Position numbers and translations under genes: made by a program. DNA of 64,000 nt from the NCBI GenBank assembly GCA_040882845.1, contig JBBEAM010000007.1, positions 806,001 to 870,000 on the forward strand. Reading direction: 5' to 3'. Within the stretch, counting starts at the first letter, position 1. Each line of letters begins with the position of its first letter. The notes beneath the pieces were generated by a model. The model was not told where the DNA came from. It worked only from the letters and a program-made list of their open reading frames with translations, and did not search any database. The DNA is from JBBEAM01 sp040882845 (GTDB taxonomy: Bacteria; Pseudomonadota; Alphaproteobacteria; Kiloniellales; DSM-21159). Positions 42,639 to 51,596 of the stretch are shown in pieces.

Positions 42639-43499
42639 ATGGCGGCCAAGCGCCTCAGACCCTGGATATTGCTGAGTCCCTCTCTGGGCGCGATCACCTT
42701 CCTGCTGGTGATCCCGGTCTGCTTCATCGCCGTCTATTCCTTCTGGCTGCGCACCGCGAGCGGGATCGACGACGCCGGATTCCATCTTGGCAACTGGCAG
42801 GCCGTGCTCGGCGATTCCTTCTACCGGATCATCCTCTGGCAAACCCTGCGGATCGCGGCGATCACCACCCTGGTCTGCATGGTCATGGGCTACATACCGG
42901 CCTATTTCATCGCTAACACCAAGATGAAGAACAAGGGGCTGCTGCTGCTCCTGCTGATGCTGCCCTTCTGGGTCAGCTACATCATCCGCACCATGTCCTG
43001 GATCAACATCCTGGGCGTCAGCGGCGCTGTGAACGCGGCCTTCCTCTGGCTGGGCATTACCGCAGAGCCGCTGCAGATGCTCTACAACGAGGCGACGGTG
43101 ATCCTCGGCCTGGTGCACTTCCTGCTGCCCTTCATGATCCTCAACATCTACGTCAGCCTGCAGGGGATCGACGCCAACCTGACCGAAGCGGCGCGCAGCC
43201 TGGGGGCGACGCCCTGGCAGTCCTTCCTCGAGGTAACCCTGCCGCTCTCGCTGCCCGGCCTGGCGGCCGGGTCGCTGCTCTGCTTCATCCTGGGGGCGGG
43301 GACCTACATCACGCCGGTGGTGCTCGGCGGCCCGCGCAACGCGATGTTCGCAAACCTGGTCTATGACGCAATCATTACCCAGCTCAACTGGCCGCTCGGC
43401 GCGGCGCTGTCGATCCTCCTACTGGTCCTGCTCGGTGCCCTGGTGGCGGTCTACAACCGCTTCGTGGGCATCCAGCAGATCGCCAAGGGCTTCAGCTAG
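42639..43499 (+). CDS. ABC transporter permease, PotB-like
   Basis: This 286-residue inner-membrane permease has about six helices and the EAA loop typical of binding-protein-dependent importers (LTEAARSLGATPWQSFLEVTLPLSLPG). Its type is that of spermidine/putrescine or opine-like permeases. I start at ATG 42639 after GGGAGACC; the longer frame to 42486 overlaps the promoter region. It is first in the operon and is followed after nine bases by a second permease, so the pore is a heterodimer. Confidence 0.93.
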   Translation: MAAKRLRPWILLSPSLGAITFLLVIPVCFIAVYSFWLRTASGIDDAGFHLGNWQAVLGDSFYRIILWQTLRIAAITTLVCMVMGYIPAYFIANTKMKNKGLLLLLLMLPFWVSYIIRTMSWINILGVSGAVNAAFLWLGITAEPLQMLYNEATVILGLVHFLLPFMILNIYVSLQGIDANLTEAARSLGATPWQSFLEVTLPLSLPGLAAGSLLCFILGAGTYITPVVLGGPRNAMFANLVYDAIITQLNWPLGAALSILLLVLLGALVAVYNRFVGIQQIAKGFS

Positions 43500-43508
43500 G
43501 AGGGCGCG

Positions 43509-44306
43509 ATGAACACCGGCTGGACAGGTCTCAAGCTCTTCACCGTGGCGGTCTACATCTTCATGTTCGCGCCGGTCGCGGTGGTCATGCTGCTGTCCTT
43601 CAACTCGGCCCAGTTCGGCAGTTTCCCGATGGAGGGGCTCAGCTTCCGCTGGTTCGTCGCGCTGTGGGAGAACGAGGCCATCCTGCGCGCCTTCCGCGTC
43701 TCGATGCTGCTCGGTGTGCTGACCGCGGTGATCTCCACCACCCTCGGCGTCCTCGCCGCCTTGGCGCTGGTGCGCTACGACTTTCCCGGCAAGCAGTGGA
43801 TCAGCACCATGCTGATTGCGCCGATCCTGGTGCCCGAGGTGGTGCTGGCGGTCGGCCTGCTGATCTTCCTGCGCTGGCTCGATCTGCCGCGCAGCTTCCT
43901 GGTGCTGCTGCTCGGCCACACCATCTTCACCTTGCCCTTCGTGGTACTGGTGGTGCAGGCAAGGCTGATCTCGATCCGCCGCGATATCGAGGAAGCCTCG
44001 CTCAGCCTCGGCGCCGGTCCGATCGCCACTTTCTTCGAAATTACGCTGCCACTGCTGCTGCCGGCGGTCGCCGCAGGCATGCTTTTCGCCTTCACGATTT
44101 CCTTCGACGACATCACCGGCACGCTGTTCTGGAAGCCTGCGGGCGTCGAAACCGTGCCGACCCAGATTTTCTCCATGCTGCGCAATTCGATCTCGCCGGA
44201 GATCAACGCACTGGGGACCGTGATGATCGTCATCACCGTTGCCCTGCCGCTTGGCGGCATGGCTCTTGCCCGCCATCTGGCGCAAAAGCGTGGCGTCGAT
44301 GGTTGA
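43509..44306 (+). CDS. ABC transporter permease, PotC-like
   Basis: This 265-residue second permease has six helices and the EAA loop IEEASLSLGAGPIATFFEITLPLLLPAV. The first helix (LFTVAVYIFMFAPVAVVMLLSFN) and FPMEGLSFRWF are typical of the PotC subfamily. A ribosome site AGGAGGGCG precedes the ATG. It pairs with the upstream permease. Confidence 0.93.
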   Translation: MNTGWTGLKLFTVAVYIFMFAPVAVVMLLSFNSAQFGSFPMEGLSFRWFVALWENEAILRAFRVSMLLGVLTAVISTTLGVLAALALVRYDFPGKQWISTMLIAPILVPEVVLAVGLLIFLRWLDLPRSFLVLLLGHTIFTLPFVVLVVQARLISIRRDIEEASLSLGAGPIATFFEITLPLLLPAVAAGMLFAFTISFDDITGTLFWKPAGVETVPTQIFSMLRNSISPEINALGTVMIVITVALPLGGMALARHLAQKRGVDG

Positions 44307-44335
44307 ATTCGAATCCAACAGGGAGACCATAAACT

Positions 44336-45490
44336 ATGGATAGCACAAAGCGTTACGCGCGTTTGTTAGAGCGCTACAGGAACGGAGATCTCGACCGCCG
44401 GACCTTCATGAGCCTGCTCGGAACCGCCGGCCTGGCGGCCGGCGTGGTCGGCAGCGGCATGACCTCCTGGGGTCGCAAGGCGCTGGCCGCTGATGTCGAA
44501 TCCGTGCGTTTCGACGGCTGGGGCGGCGTCGTCTCGGAAGCCTTCCGCGAGCACGCCTTCGACCCCTATCAGGAAGCCACCGGGATCGAGGTCGTCGACG
44601 GCACCTTCTCGAGCGGCGATGAGTATCTGACTCGCGTCAAGGCGGCGCAGCCGGGCGAGTTCAACATGTTCCACGCCAGCGGTGTGTTCGACTACGCGCG
44701 CTATGCCGCACTCGACTACAACGTCGAACTCGACGAGAGCAACATTCCCAATCTCGAGCTGGTGATGACCGCCCTGATCGCGCCCTATCGCGGCATCACG
44801 AACGGCTCCTTGTCCTGCGTACCCTACGACTATGGGACCACGGGTCTGGCCTACAACACCAACCACATCAGCGAAGACGAGATGAAGGAGAAGGGGGCGC
44901 AGATCCTCACCGACGCTGCCTACAAGGGCAAGGTCGGCGGCTGGGGCGACTGGCGCACCCGTGTCTGGTACGGCGCCCTGGCAACCGGCCAGAACCCGAA
45001 CGACATCCAGGACATGGATGCCGTCTGGGATAACCTGCGCGAGCACCGCGACAACCTGCTGAAGTACTGGGCCTCCGGGGCCGAGCTGATGAGCCTGCTT
45101 GCCGAGGAGGAGATCTATGTGACCGAGGGCTGGTCTGGCCGCATCGCGGCGCTGCAGCAGCAGGGCCATCCGATCGCCTACTACGATCCGCCGAACGGCT
45201 TCGGCTGGCAGGAGTGCCTGATGGTGCTTAAGGGCTCGCCGCTGCCCGAGATCGAGCAGCTGCTCAACTTCATGCTCGAGCCGGAAGTCGCCATCGCCGT
45301 TGCCGAGGGGCAGAACTATCCGCCGTCGCTCGATCCGACCAAGGTCGATCTCGGCGAGAAGGTTCCGACCCTTCCGGCCTTCGATCCGAGCGGCAAGCTC
45401 GCCCACCTGACCTTTGCCGATCCGGCCTACTGGAACGGCAATCAGGATGCGTGGTCCGAGCAGTTCGGCCGGATCCAGAAAGGCTTCTAG
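44336..45490 (+). CDS. ABC transporter substrate-binding protein, PotD-like, Tat-type signal
   Basis: This 384-residue periplasmic binding protein carries a twin-arginine signal (DRRTFMSLLGTAGLAAG, cleavage near KALAAD), so it is probably folded before export. The mature part resembles PotD/PotF: VRFDGWGGVVSEAFREHAF, VDGTFSSGDEYLTRVKA, VPYDYGTTGLAYNT and TEGWSGRIAALQQQGHPIAYYDPPNGFGWQE. Ligand: polyamine or a related amine is inferred from the family and from the catabolic genes that follow. A strong hairpin after its stop may raise its mRNA level over downstream genes. Confidence 0.9.
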   Translation: MDSTKRYARLLERYRNGDLDRRTFMSLLGTAGLAAGVVGSGMTSWGRKALAADVESVRFDGWGGVVSEAFREHAFDPYQEATGIEVVDGTFSSGDEYLTRVKAAQPGEFNMFHASGVFDYARYAALDYNVELDESNIPNLELVMTALIAPYRGITNGSLSCVPYDYGTTGLAYNTNHISEDEMKEKGAQILTDAAYKGKVGGWGDWRTRVWYGALATGQNPNDIQDMDAVWDNLREHRDNLLKYWASGAELMSLLAEEEIYVTEGWSGRIAALQQQGHPIAYYDPPNGFGWQECLMVLKGSPLPEIEQLLNFMLEPEVAIAVAEGQNYPPSLDPTKVDLGEKVPTLPAFDPSGKLAHLTFADPAYWNGNQDAWSEQFGRIQKGF

Positions 45491-45496
45491 GACCTC

Positions 45497-45537
45497 GCGC
45501 CGGCGCTCCCGGGGTCACTCCCGCGGAGCGCCGGCGC
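45497..45537 (+). other. Intercistronic 13-bp hairpin after the binding-protein gene
   Basis: GCGCCGGCGCTCC (45497-45509) and GGAGCGCCGGCGC (45525-45537) are perfect arms around a 15-base loop. It sits seven bases after the substrate-binding-protein stop, with no long T-run. Such hairpins between binding-protein and later ABC genes often stabilise the upstream mRNA or attenuate transcription. Confidence 0.75.
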
Positions 45538-45567
45538 TCCATTTTCCGCTGCTGCCGGGGATGACCA

Positions 45568-46692
45568 GTGACCGACACCAACACCGCCGTGGAACTGCGG
45601 GGCGTCGTCAAGCGATACGGCGACTTCGAGGCCGTCCACCGCACCGATCTGTCCATCGAGGATGGCTCCTTCATCACCTTTCTCGGCCCCTCGGGCTGCG
45701 GCAAGACGACGACGCTGCGCATGATCGCCGGATTGGAAGCGATCACCGAGGGAGACATCATGGTGCGCGGGCAGCGCATCAACGACGTGCCGATCCACAA
45801 GCGCAATCTCGGCATCGTGTTCCAGAACTATGCGTTGTTTCCGCACAAAAGCGTCTTCGACAACGTCGCCTTCGGTCTCAAGTATCGCGGCGTAAAGAAA
45901 GCGGAGGCGCGTAAAGAGGTCGAGCGCGCGCTCGAGCTGGTGCGCCTGCCGCAGGTGGCCGAGCGCTATCCCTCGCAACTCTCCGGCGGCCAGCAGCAGC
46001 GCATCGCGCTGGCGCGGGCCATCGTCATCCAGCCAGACGTGCTGCTGCTCGACGAGCCGCTTTCGGCGCTGGACGCCAACCTGCGCGAGGAGATGCGCAT
46101 CGAGCTGAAGCGCATCCAGCGCGAGCTTGGCGTCACCAGTATCTTTGTCACCCACGACCAGTCGGAAGCGCTGGCGATGTCCGATCGCATCGTCGTGATG
46201 AGCGACGGCCATATCGAGCAGACGGGTACGCCGGAGGAGGTGTACAATCGGCCGCGGTCGTCCTTCGTGGCCGACTTTCTGGGTAATTCCAACATCCTCG
46301 ACGGGCAAGTCACGGCCCGGGAGAACGGCCGGTTCCGCATGGCGCTAAGCTGGGGCGGGGAAATCCTGGTGGAAGACGAGGTCTCGCTCGACAAGGGCGC
46401 GGCGGCGCGCATCTGCGTGCGCGCGGAGCGCCTCAATCTCGGCCGGGATCACGTCAGCGACGCGGACAGCACGATCTTCCCGGCCAAGGTCGAAGCGGTG
46501 GATTACCAGGGCCAGGCGGCCCGCTATTTCCTGCGCGCCGGCGACCAGCCGCTGCAGTCGGTCAATCCCATCGAAGATCGTCCCTTCGCCGAGGGCGAGG
46601 AAATCCAGGTCAAGGTGCGCGCCCGCGACTGCGTGGTCCTGCAGGATCACGGCACGGAGGGGCCGTCCAAGGAGGCGGGGGATGACCAGTGA
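45568..46692 (+). CDS. ABC transporter ATP-binding protein, PotA-like
   Basis: This 374-residue cytoplasmic ATPase shows Walker A (LGPSGCGKTTTLRM), Q-loop (VFQNYALFPHKSV), signature (LSGGQQQRIALARA), Walker B (VLLLDEPLSALD) and H-loop (IFVTHDQSEALAMSD). The C-terminal 110 residues form a TOBE/regulatory domain as in PotA. It starts at GTG 45568. Its end overlaps the aminotransferase gene by 11 bases, tying uptake to metabolism. Confidence 0.95.
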   Translation: MTDTNTAVELRGVVKRYGDFEAVHRTDLSIEDGSFITFLGPSGCGKTTTLRMIAGLEAITEGDIMVRGQRINDVPIHKRNLGIVFQNYALFPHKSVFDNVAFGLKYRGVKKAEARKEVERALELVRLPQVAERYPSQLSGGQQQRIALARAIVIQPDVLLLDEPLSALDANLREEMRIELKRIQRELGVTSIFVTHDQSEALAMSDRIVVMSDGHIEQTGTPEEVYNRPRSSFVADFLGNSNILDGQVTARENGRFRMALSWGGEILVEDEVSLDKGAAARICVRAERLNLGRDHVSDADSTIFPAKVEAVDYQGQAARYFLRAGDQPLQSVNPIEDRPFAEGEEIQVKVRARDCVVLQDHGTEGPSKEAGDDQ

Positions 46693-48061
46693 CGGTCAAG
46701 CGGCCGTCGGCTACCGGCGGCCGAGCCATCTCTTCTATCAGGGACGCGGCCGCCGGCCGCTGATCGACCGCGCCGAGGGCTGCCTGATCTGGGATCAGGA
46801 CGGCCGCCGCTACATCGATGGCTCCTCCGGCGCCATGGTCAACAACATCGGACATTCCAATCCGCGGGTGCTGGAGGCGATGAAGGCGCAGATGGAGCGT
46901 GCGACCTTCGCCTACCGCCTGCATTTCGAGAACGAACCGGCCGAGGAGCTGGCGCGGCGGGTGGCCGAGCGTCTGCCCGGGGGCCTCGACCGGGTGTTCT
47001 TCGTCTCCGGCGGTTCGGAAGCCGTCGAATCCTGCCTGAAGCTGGCGCGGCAGTACGCTGTCGCGATCGGCCAGGCGCAGCGCTTCAAGGTGATCTCGCG
47101 CTTCCCGTCTTACCACGGCAGCACCCTGGGCGCCCTGGCGGTCACCGGCATGTCGAACTTCACCTCGGCCTTCGCGCCGATGCTGCAGGAGATGCCCAAA
47201 ATACCGACGCCGCGCTGCTACCTCGACCGGGATGACCTCGATCACGAGGCCCGCGGCCTGCGCTATGCCGATATGCTGGAGGAGGAAATCCAGCAACAGG
47301 GGCCGGAGACCGTGCTCGCCTTCATCGTCGAGCCGATCGGCGGCGCTTCGACCGGCGCGCTGGTGCCGCCAGACAGCTATCTGCCGCGGATCCGCGAGAT
47401 CTGCGACCGTCACGGCATCCTGCTGATCTACGACGAGGTGATGACCGGGGCCGGGCGGACCGGCAGGTTCCTGGCCGCCGACCATTGGCCCCAGGCGCAG
47501 CCCGATATCATCGCCCTGTCGAAGGGCTTCGCGGCTGGCTACGCGCCGCTCGGCGCCATGGCGGCACCGGGGCGCCTGGTCGAGCCGATCCTGGACATGG
47601 GCGGCTTCCTGCACGGCTACACCTACGCCGGCAATCCCCTGGCCTGTGCCGCCGGCCTCGCAGTGCTCGAGGAGATCGACTCCCAGGAGCTCTGCGACCG
47701 CGCGGCGCGGGTTGGCGGCTATCTTAAAAGCGGCCTCGAGGAGCTCGCCAAACGCTTCGTCTCAATCGGCGACGTGCGGGGCAGGGGCCTGCTGCTGGCC
47801 TTCGAGCTGGTCGCGGATCGCGCGACCCTGCGCCCTTTGCCCGCAGAGATGAACGCCCAGCAGCGCATCGTCGATCTCGCCTACGAACGCGGTCTGATCG
47901 TCTATGGCCGGCGCACCCGCGACGGACGGATCGGCGATCACGTCATGGTGGCGCCGCCGATGATCGCAGACAAGGCCTTGGCAGACGAGATCCTGGCGAT
48001 CCTTGCAGACTGCCTGGCGGAATTGGAGCCCAGCTGGCTCGGCGAACGCGGCGCCGCCTAG
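46682..48061 (+). CDS. Class III PLP aminotransferase
   Basis: This 459-residue PLP-dependent enzyme is of the omega-amino acid:pyruvate/putrescine aminotransferase type. The cofactor lysine lies in IALSKGFAAGYAPLGAM, the phosphate-binding region in FFVSGGSEAVESCLKLARQY and the Asp of the cofactor ring in LLIYDEVMTGAGRTG. Located between the ABC ATPase and a deacetylase-like amidohydrolase, it probably transaminates an imported amine or its product. The exact substrate is not determinable from the sequence. Confidence 0.9.
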   Translation: MTSDGQAAVGYRRPSHLFYQGRGRRPLIDRAEGCLIWDQDGRRYIDGSSGAMVNNIGHSNPRVLEAMKAQMERATFAYRLHFENEPAEELARRVAERLPGGLDRVFFVSGGSEAVESCLKLARQYAVAIGQAQRFKVISRFPSYHGSTLGALAVTGMSNFTSAFAPMLQEMPKIPTPRCYLDRDDLDHEARGLRYADMLEEEIQQQGPETVLAFIVEPIGGASTGALVPPDSYLPRIREICDRHGILLIYDEVMTGAGRTGRFLAADHWPQAQPDIIALSKGFAAGYAPLGAMAAPGRLVEPILDMGGFLHGYTYAGNPLACAAGLAVLEEIDSQELCDRAARVGGYLKSGLEELAKRFVSIGDVRGRGLLLAFELVADRATLRPLPAEMNAQQRIVDLAYERGLIVYGRRTRDGRIGDHVMVAPPMIADKALADEILAILADCLAELEPSWLGERGAA

Positions 48062-48084
48062 GCGCGCAGACAAACGAGGAATCG

Positions 48085-49125
48085 ATGAAAGTTTTTTTCA
48101 GCGAGCGTCAACGCGCCCACTATCCGGAAAACTTTCTGGTCAGCGGTGCGAAGAAGCCGAACCCGGAGGTGCCGGAACGGATCGACCGCCTGCTCGGCGG
48201 CATCGAAGCAGGGGGGCACGCGCTCCGCGAAGCCGTCGACCACGGCGCCGCGCCGCTGGCCGCGGTGCATACGCCGGAGTACCTGCAGTTCCTCGAGCAC
48301 GGCTTCGTGCGCTGGCAAAGGATCGAGGGCGCCTCGCCGGAGATCGTGCCCAACATTCACCCCAACCGCCGCGATTTCAGCTATCCCAAGTCGGTGGTCG
48401 GCCAGGCGGGCTACCACCTTGCCGATACCGCCTGCCCGATCTCTGCGGACACCTGGGACTCCGCGCGCTGGAGCGCCAACACGGCGGTCTCGGCCGCCCA
48501 GGCCGTGCTGGAGGGCGACTCTGCCGCCTATGCGCTCTGCCGGCCGCCGGGGCACCATGCCTTCGCCGATCTGGCCGGCGGCTTCTGCTATCTGAACAAC
48601 TCGGGGATCGCCGCGCAGCAGCTGCGCGCCCGCTACGACCGGGTCGCCATCCTCGATGTCGATCTGCATCACGGCAACGGCACCCAGGGGATGTTCTACG
48701 ACCGCGCCGATGTGCTGACGGTCTCGATCCACGCCGATCCCGTGCGCTTCTATCCCTTTTTCTGGGGTTATGCCTCGGAGCGCGGCGAGGGTTCCGGGCT
48801 CGGCTACAACACAAACTTCCCGATCCCCCGCGGCACGGCGGACGAGGCCTATATGCCGGTCCTGGAGAAGGCGCTGACCCGGATCCGCTCCTACCGGCCG
48901 GGCGCCCTGGTGGTCGCCCTGGGACTGGATGCCTCGCAGGACGATCCCTTCGGCGGCCTGGCGATCTCCACGGAGGGGTTTGCCGCCATCGGCAAGGCGA
49001 TCGGCGCGCTGGGACTGCCGTCGGTTCTGGTGCAGGAGGGCGGCTATGTCTGCGATAGCCTCGGCGCCAATCTGACAGCCTCCCTGGGCGGTTTTAGCGA
49101 AACCCACGCGCAGAGCGCGGGCTAG
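48085..49125 (+). CDS. Histone deacetylase-superfamily amidohydrolase, acetylpolyamine type
   Basis: This 346-residue zinc enzyme of the HDAC fold has metal ligands in VAILDVDLHHGNGTQGMFY (Asp, His) and VVALGLDASQDDPFGG (Asp), and active-site His pairs in CRPPGHHAFADLAGGFCYLNN. The long N-terminal loop (GAKKPNPEVPERIDRLL, DTACPISADTWDSARWSANTAVSAA) resembles acetylpolyamine amidohydrolases, which remove acetyl from acetylputrescine or related amines. Its place in an uptake/aminotransferase operon fits that. It starts at ATG 48085 after GAGGAATCG. Confidence 0.88.
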   Translation: MKVFFSERQRAHYPENFLVSGAKKPNPEVPERIDRLLGGIEAGGHALREAVDHGAAPLAAVHTPEYLQFLEHGFVRWQRIEGASPEIVPNIHPNRRDFSYPKSVVGQAGYHLADTACPISADTWDSARWSANTAVSAAQAVLEGDSAAYALCRPPGHHAFADLAGGFCYLNNSGIAAQQLRARYDRVAILDVDLHHGNGTQGMFYDRADVLTVSIHADPVRFYPFFWGYASERGEGSGLGYNTNFPIPRGTADEAYMPVLEKALTRIRSYRPGALVVALGLDASQDDPFGGLAISTEGFAAIGKAIGALGLPSVLVQEGGYVCDSLGANLTASLGGFSETHAQSAG

Positions 49126-49127
49126 GC

Positions 49128-50243
49128 ATGCCGGGCGCCTATGATATCGCCATCGTCGGAGGGGGCATTGCCGGGGCCACGCTGGCGCGCGAACTTGCCG
49201 GACGCGCCAAGGTCGTGATCCTCGAAGCCGAGCAGCTTGCCGGCTATCACAGCACCGGGCGTTCGGCGGCGATCTTCATTCAGAACTACGGCAATACCGC
49301 GATCCGCGCGCTGTCCCGTGCCAGCCGGAGTTTTTTCGAGGCGCCGCCGCACGAGGTCGCGCAACAACCGCTGTTCACGCCGCGCGGCATTCTTTTCGTC
49401 GCCCAGCCCGGCGACGAGCCGGTGCTGCGCGAGATCGAGGCGGAGGCGGACGGGCTGCAGCAGCTGACTCCCGAGCAGGCCGGCGATCGGGTCGCCATCC
49501 TGCGGCGCGACAAGATCGCGGCCGCCGCCTACGAGGCCGACGCCAGCGACATCGATGTCGCTGGGCTGCATCAGGGCTGTCTGCGGGCGGCGAAAGCGGC
49601 GGGCGCCGAGCTGGTCACCGACGCGCAGGTCCACGACATCGCCCGTGAAGGCGGGCAGTGGCGAATTGCCTTCGGCGACAGCGCGCTGGAGGCAAAGGTC
49701 GTCGTCAATGCCGCCGGCGCCTGGGCGGACGGCGTTGCCCGTCTCGCCGGTCTCGCCCCGCTCGGCCTGATTCCCCTGCGCCGCTCCGCAGCGATCCTCC
49801 CGCCGCCGCGCGACTGCCCGGTGGAGGCCTGGCCTTTGGTGTCGGATGCCGCGGAGCGCTACTACTTCAAGCCCGACGCCGGGCGGCTGATGGTCAGTCC
49901 GGCGGACGAAACGCCGGTCGATGCCCACGACGCCTTCGTCGACGACATGGTTCTGGCCGAGGGGCTCTACGAGTTCGAGCTGGCGACCACCTACCAGGTC
50001 CAGCGGGTCGAACATCAATGGGCCGGCCTGCGCACCTTCGCGCCAGACCGTTCCCTGGTGATCGGCTACGATCCCGCCGCCGAGGGATTCTTCTGGCTGG
50101 CGGGGCAGGGCGGCTACGGTATCCAGACGTCTCCGGCTGCTGCCCGCGCGGCGGCTAGCTTGCTGATGGCCGAAGCCTTTCCGGCCGAGCTGGCGCAGCA
50201 CGGCCTGGAAGCCGCTGCGCTTTCCCCCGGGCGTTTGCGATAG
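49128..50243 (+). CDS. FAD-dependent amine/amino-acid oxidoreductase (DAO family)
   Basis: This 371-residue flavoprotein has an N-terminal FAD motif (DIAIVGGGIAGATLARELAGRAKVVILEAE) and C-terminal WAGLRTFAPDRSLVIGYDP with GQGGYGIQTSPAAA. DAO-family enzymes oxidise secondary amines or D-amino acids. It follows the deacetylase-like gene after two bases and is the last gene of the operon. It is a probable dehydrogenase for an amine released in the pathway. Confidence 0.9.
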   Translation: MPGAYDIAIVGGGIAGATLARELAGRAKVVILEAEQLAGYHSTGRSAAIFIQNYGNTAIRALSRASRSFFEAPPHEVAQQPLFTPRGILFVAQPGDEPVLREIEAEADGLQQLTPEQAGDRVAILRRDKIAAAAYEADASDIDVAGLHQGCLRAAKAAGAELVTDAQVHDIAREGGQWRIAFGDSALEAKVVVNAAGAWADGVARLAGLAPLGLIPLRRSAAILPPPRDCPVEAWPLVSDAAERYYFKPDAGRLMVSPADETPVDAHDAFVDDMVLAEGLYEFELATTYQVQRVEHQWAGLRTFAPDRSLVIGYDPAAEGFFWLAGQGGYGIQTSPAAARAAASLLMAEAFPAELAQHGLEAAALSPGRLR

Positions 50244-50251
50244 AGCGCTGC

Positions 50252-51136
50252 TCAGTCCGCAGGCAGGCCGTTGCGGCGCAGCAGCTCCAGATAGAGCGCG
50301 CTGTGGTCCCGATCGCCGCCGCCATGCGCGGCCAGGCTCTCGAAAAGTTCCTGCACGAGGGTGGTGACCGGCAGCTCCAGATCGAGCGTTTCGGCCAGGG
50401 CCGTGGCGGTGGCGACGTCCTTCAGCTGATGCTTCACTGGACCGCCGGGCGCGAAGTCGCCTTCGAGCATCCTCTTGCCGTGCACGCGCAGGATGGTCGA
50501 GTCCGCGAAGCCGCCGAGCAAGGCCTCGCGGACAGCCGCCGGATCGGCACCTCCCTGCTTGGCCAGAAGCAGCGCTTCCGCGACCGTGGCGATGGTGTTG
50601 GCCACGATGACTTGGTTGGCCAGCTTGGCGAGCGCCCCGCTGCCCGCGGGGCCGACCGGCGTGACCCTTCCGAGTACGGCGAAGACCTCTTTTGCGGCCT
50701 CGACATCCGCCGTCTCACCTCCGGCCATGATCACAAGACGGCCTTCGGTTGCGCCGCCCTCACCGCCGGAAACCGGGGCGTCGATATAGCGCAGACCCCG
50801 CTCGGCAGCGCGCTGCGCCTGTGCGTGTGCCGTCTCTACGGGAATCGAAGACATCACGACCAGCAGGCTGCCCTTGGGCATCGCCGCAAGCGCGCCTTGG
50901 TCGTAGAGAACCTCGTCGCAAACCGGACCGCTGCTCAACATGCAGATGACAATATCGCAGCCGGCGACGGCCGAAGTAGGATCCTCCGCGATCTCCGCGC
51001 CGAAAGCGGACAGCCGTTCGGCCTTGTCGCGCGAGCGGTTCCAGGCGGTCAGCGGATAGCCGGCCTCGCACAGCCGGCGGGCCATCTGGAAGCCCATGAT
51101 GCCGGTTCCCAGAAAGCCGATTTTTGCCTGCGCCAT
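50252..51136 (-). CDS. 3-hydroxyisobutyrate dehydrogenase-family oxidoreductase
   Basis: This 294-residue NAD(P)-dependent beta-hydroxyacid dehydrogenase has a Rossmann motif (KIGFLGTGIMGFQMARRL), the substrate-binding DAPVSGGEGGA and the catalytic Lys in GSGALAKLANQVIV. I start at ATG 51136; GTG 51145 is also possible. It is convergent with the oxidoreductase operon and transcribed away from rpfF. Members act on 3-hydroxyisobutyrate, tartronate semialdehyde or succinic semialdehyde; the substrate here is open. Confidence 0.9.
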   Translation of the reverse strand: MAQAKIGFLGTGIMGFQMARRLCEAGYPLTAWNRSRDKAERLSAFGAEIAEDPTSAVAGCDIVICMLSSGPVCDEVLYDQGALAAMPKGSLLVVMSSIPVETAHAQAQRAAERGLRYIDAPVSGGEGGATEGRLVIMAGGETADVEAAKEVFAVLGRVTPVGPAGSGALAKLANQVIVANTIATVAEALLLAKQGGADPAAVREALLGGFADSTILRVHGKRMLEGDFAPGGPVKHQLKDVATATALAETLDLELPVTTLVQELFESLAAHGGGDRDHSALYLELLRRNGLPAD

Positions 51137-51476
51137 CTCTGTCACTGCTCCCGGTTTATCGCTGTTTCGGCGGTTCGAGGGCGATACCCTAGGGGCTAGG
51201 ACAGCGGCCGGGCAACAGGCTTGATTCGGTGCTGCAGCGCAGCAATCGCGCCTGGATGGAATCGAGCAAAATGTAAGAAAGTCTTAATATCTTAAGAAAT
51301 CGCCGCAAGCCAAGACGAGTTTTCATCAATTTTTAACTACGCTGCTTCGCAGCATTCAAGATCAGGGTTAAAATTATATTACCTGCACAAAGCTTTGATT
51401 CTTATTGCCTTCTGCGCGGGGTCTTGTCGGAGGCGGCCGATCGCCTTGCGCAAGCGCAGACAAAAAATCGGCGCCG

Positions 51477-51513
51477 TTAAGCTCTTCTTAACTACTTGTT
51501 AACACCTCGTTAA
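51477..51513 (+). promoter_or_regulatory. Ladder of four TTAA half-sites: three overlapping CtrA boxes
   Basis: TTAA occurs at 51477, 51488, 51499 and 51510, each 11 bases apart, giving three overlapping TTAA-N7-TTAA sites, the CtrA consensus of alphaproteobacteria. The ladder ends 83 bases before the rpfF-like start. The stretch 51250-51400 upstream is AT-rich and without a gene, so this whole intergenic region (51137-51596) looks regulatory. Confidence 0.75.
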
Positions 51514-51596
51514 TGAACACTATACGCAAGCGAATGCTGGCGGGTAGCTCCCGCCGGTCCGATAAACACAGTTTTTTGGAGAAGGGGAGAAGTCTC

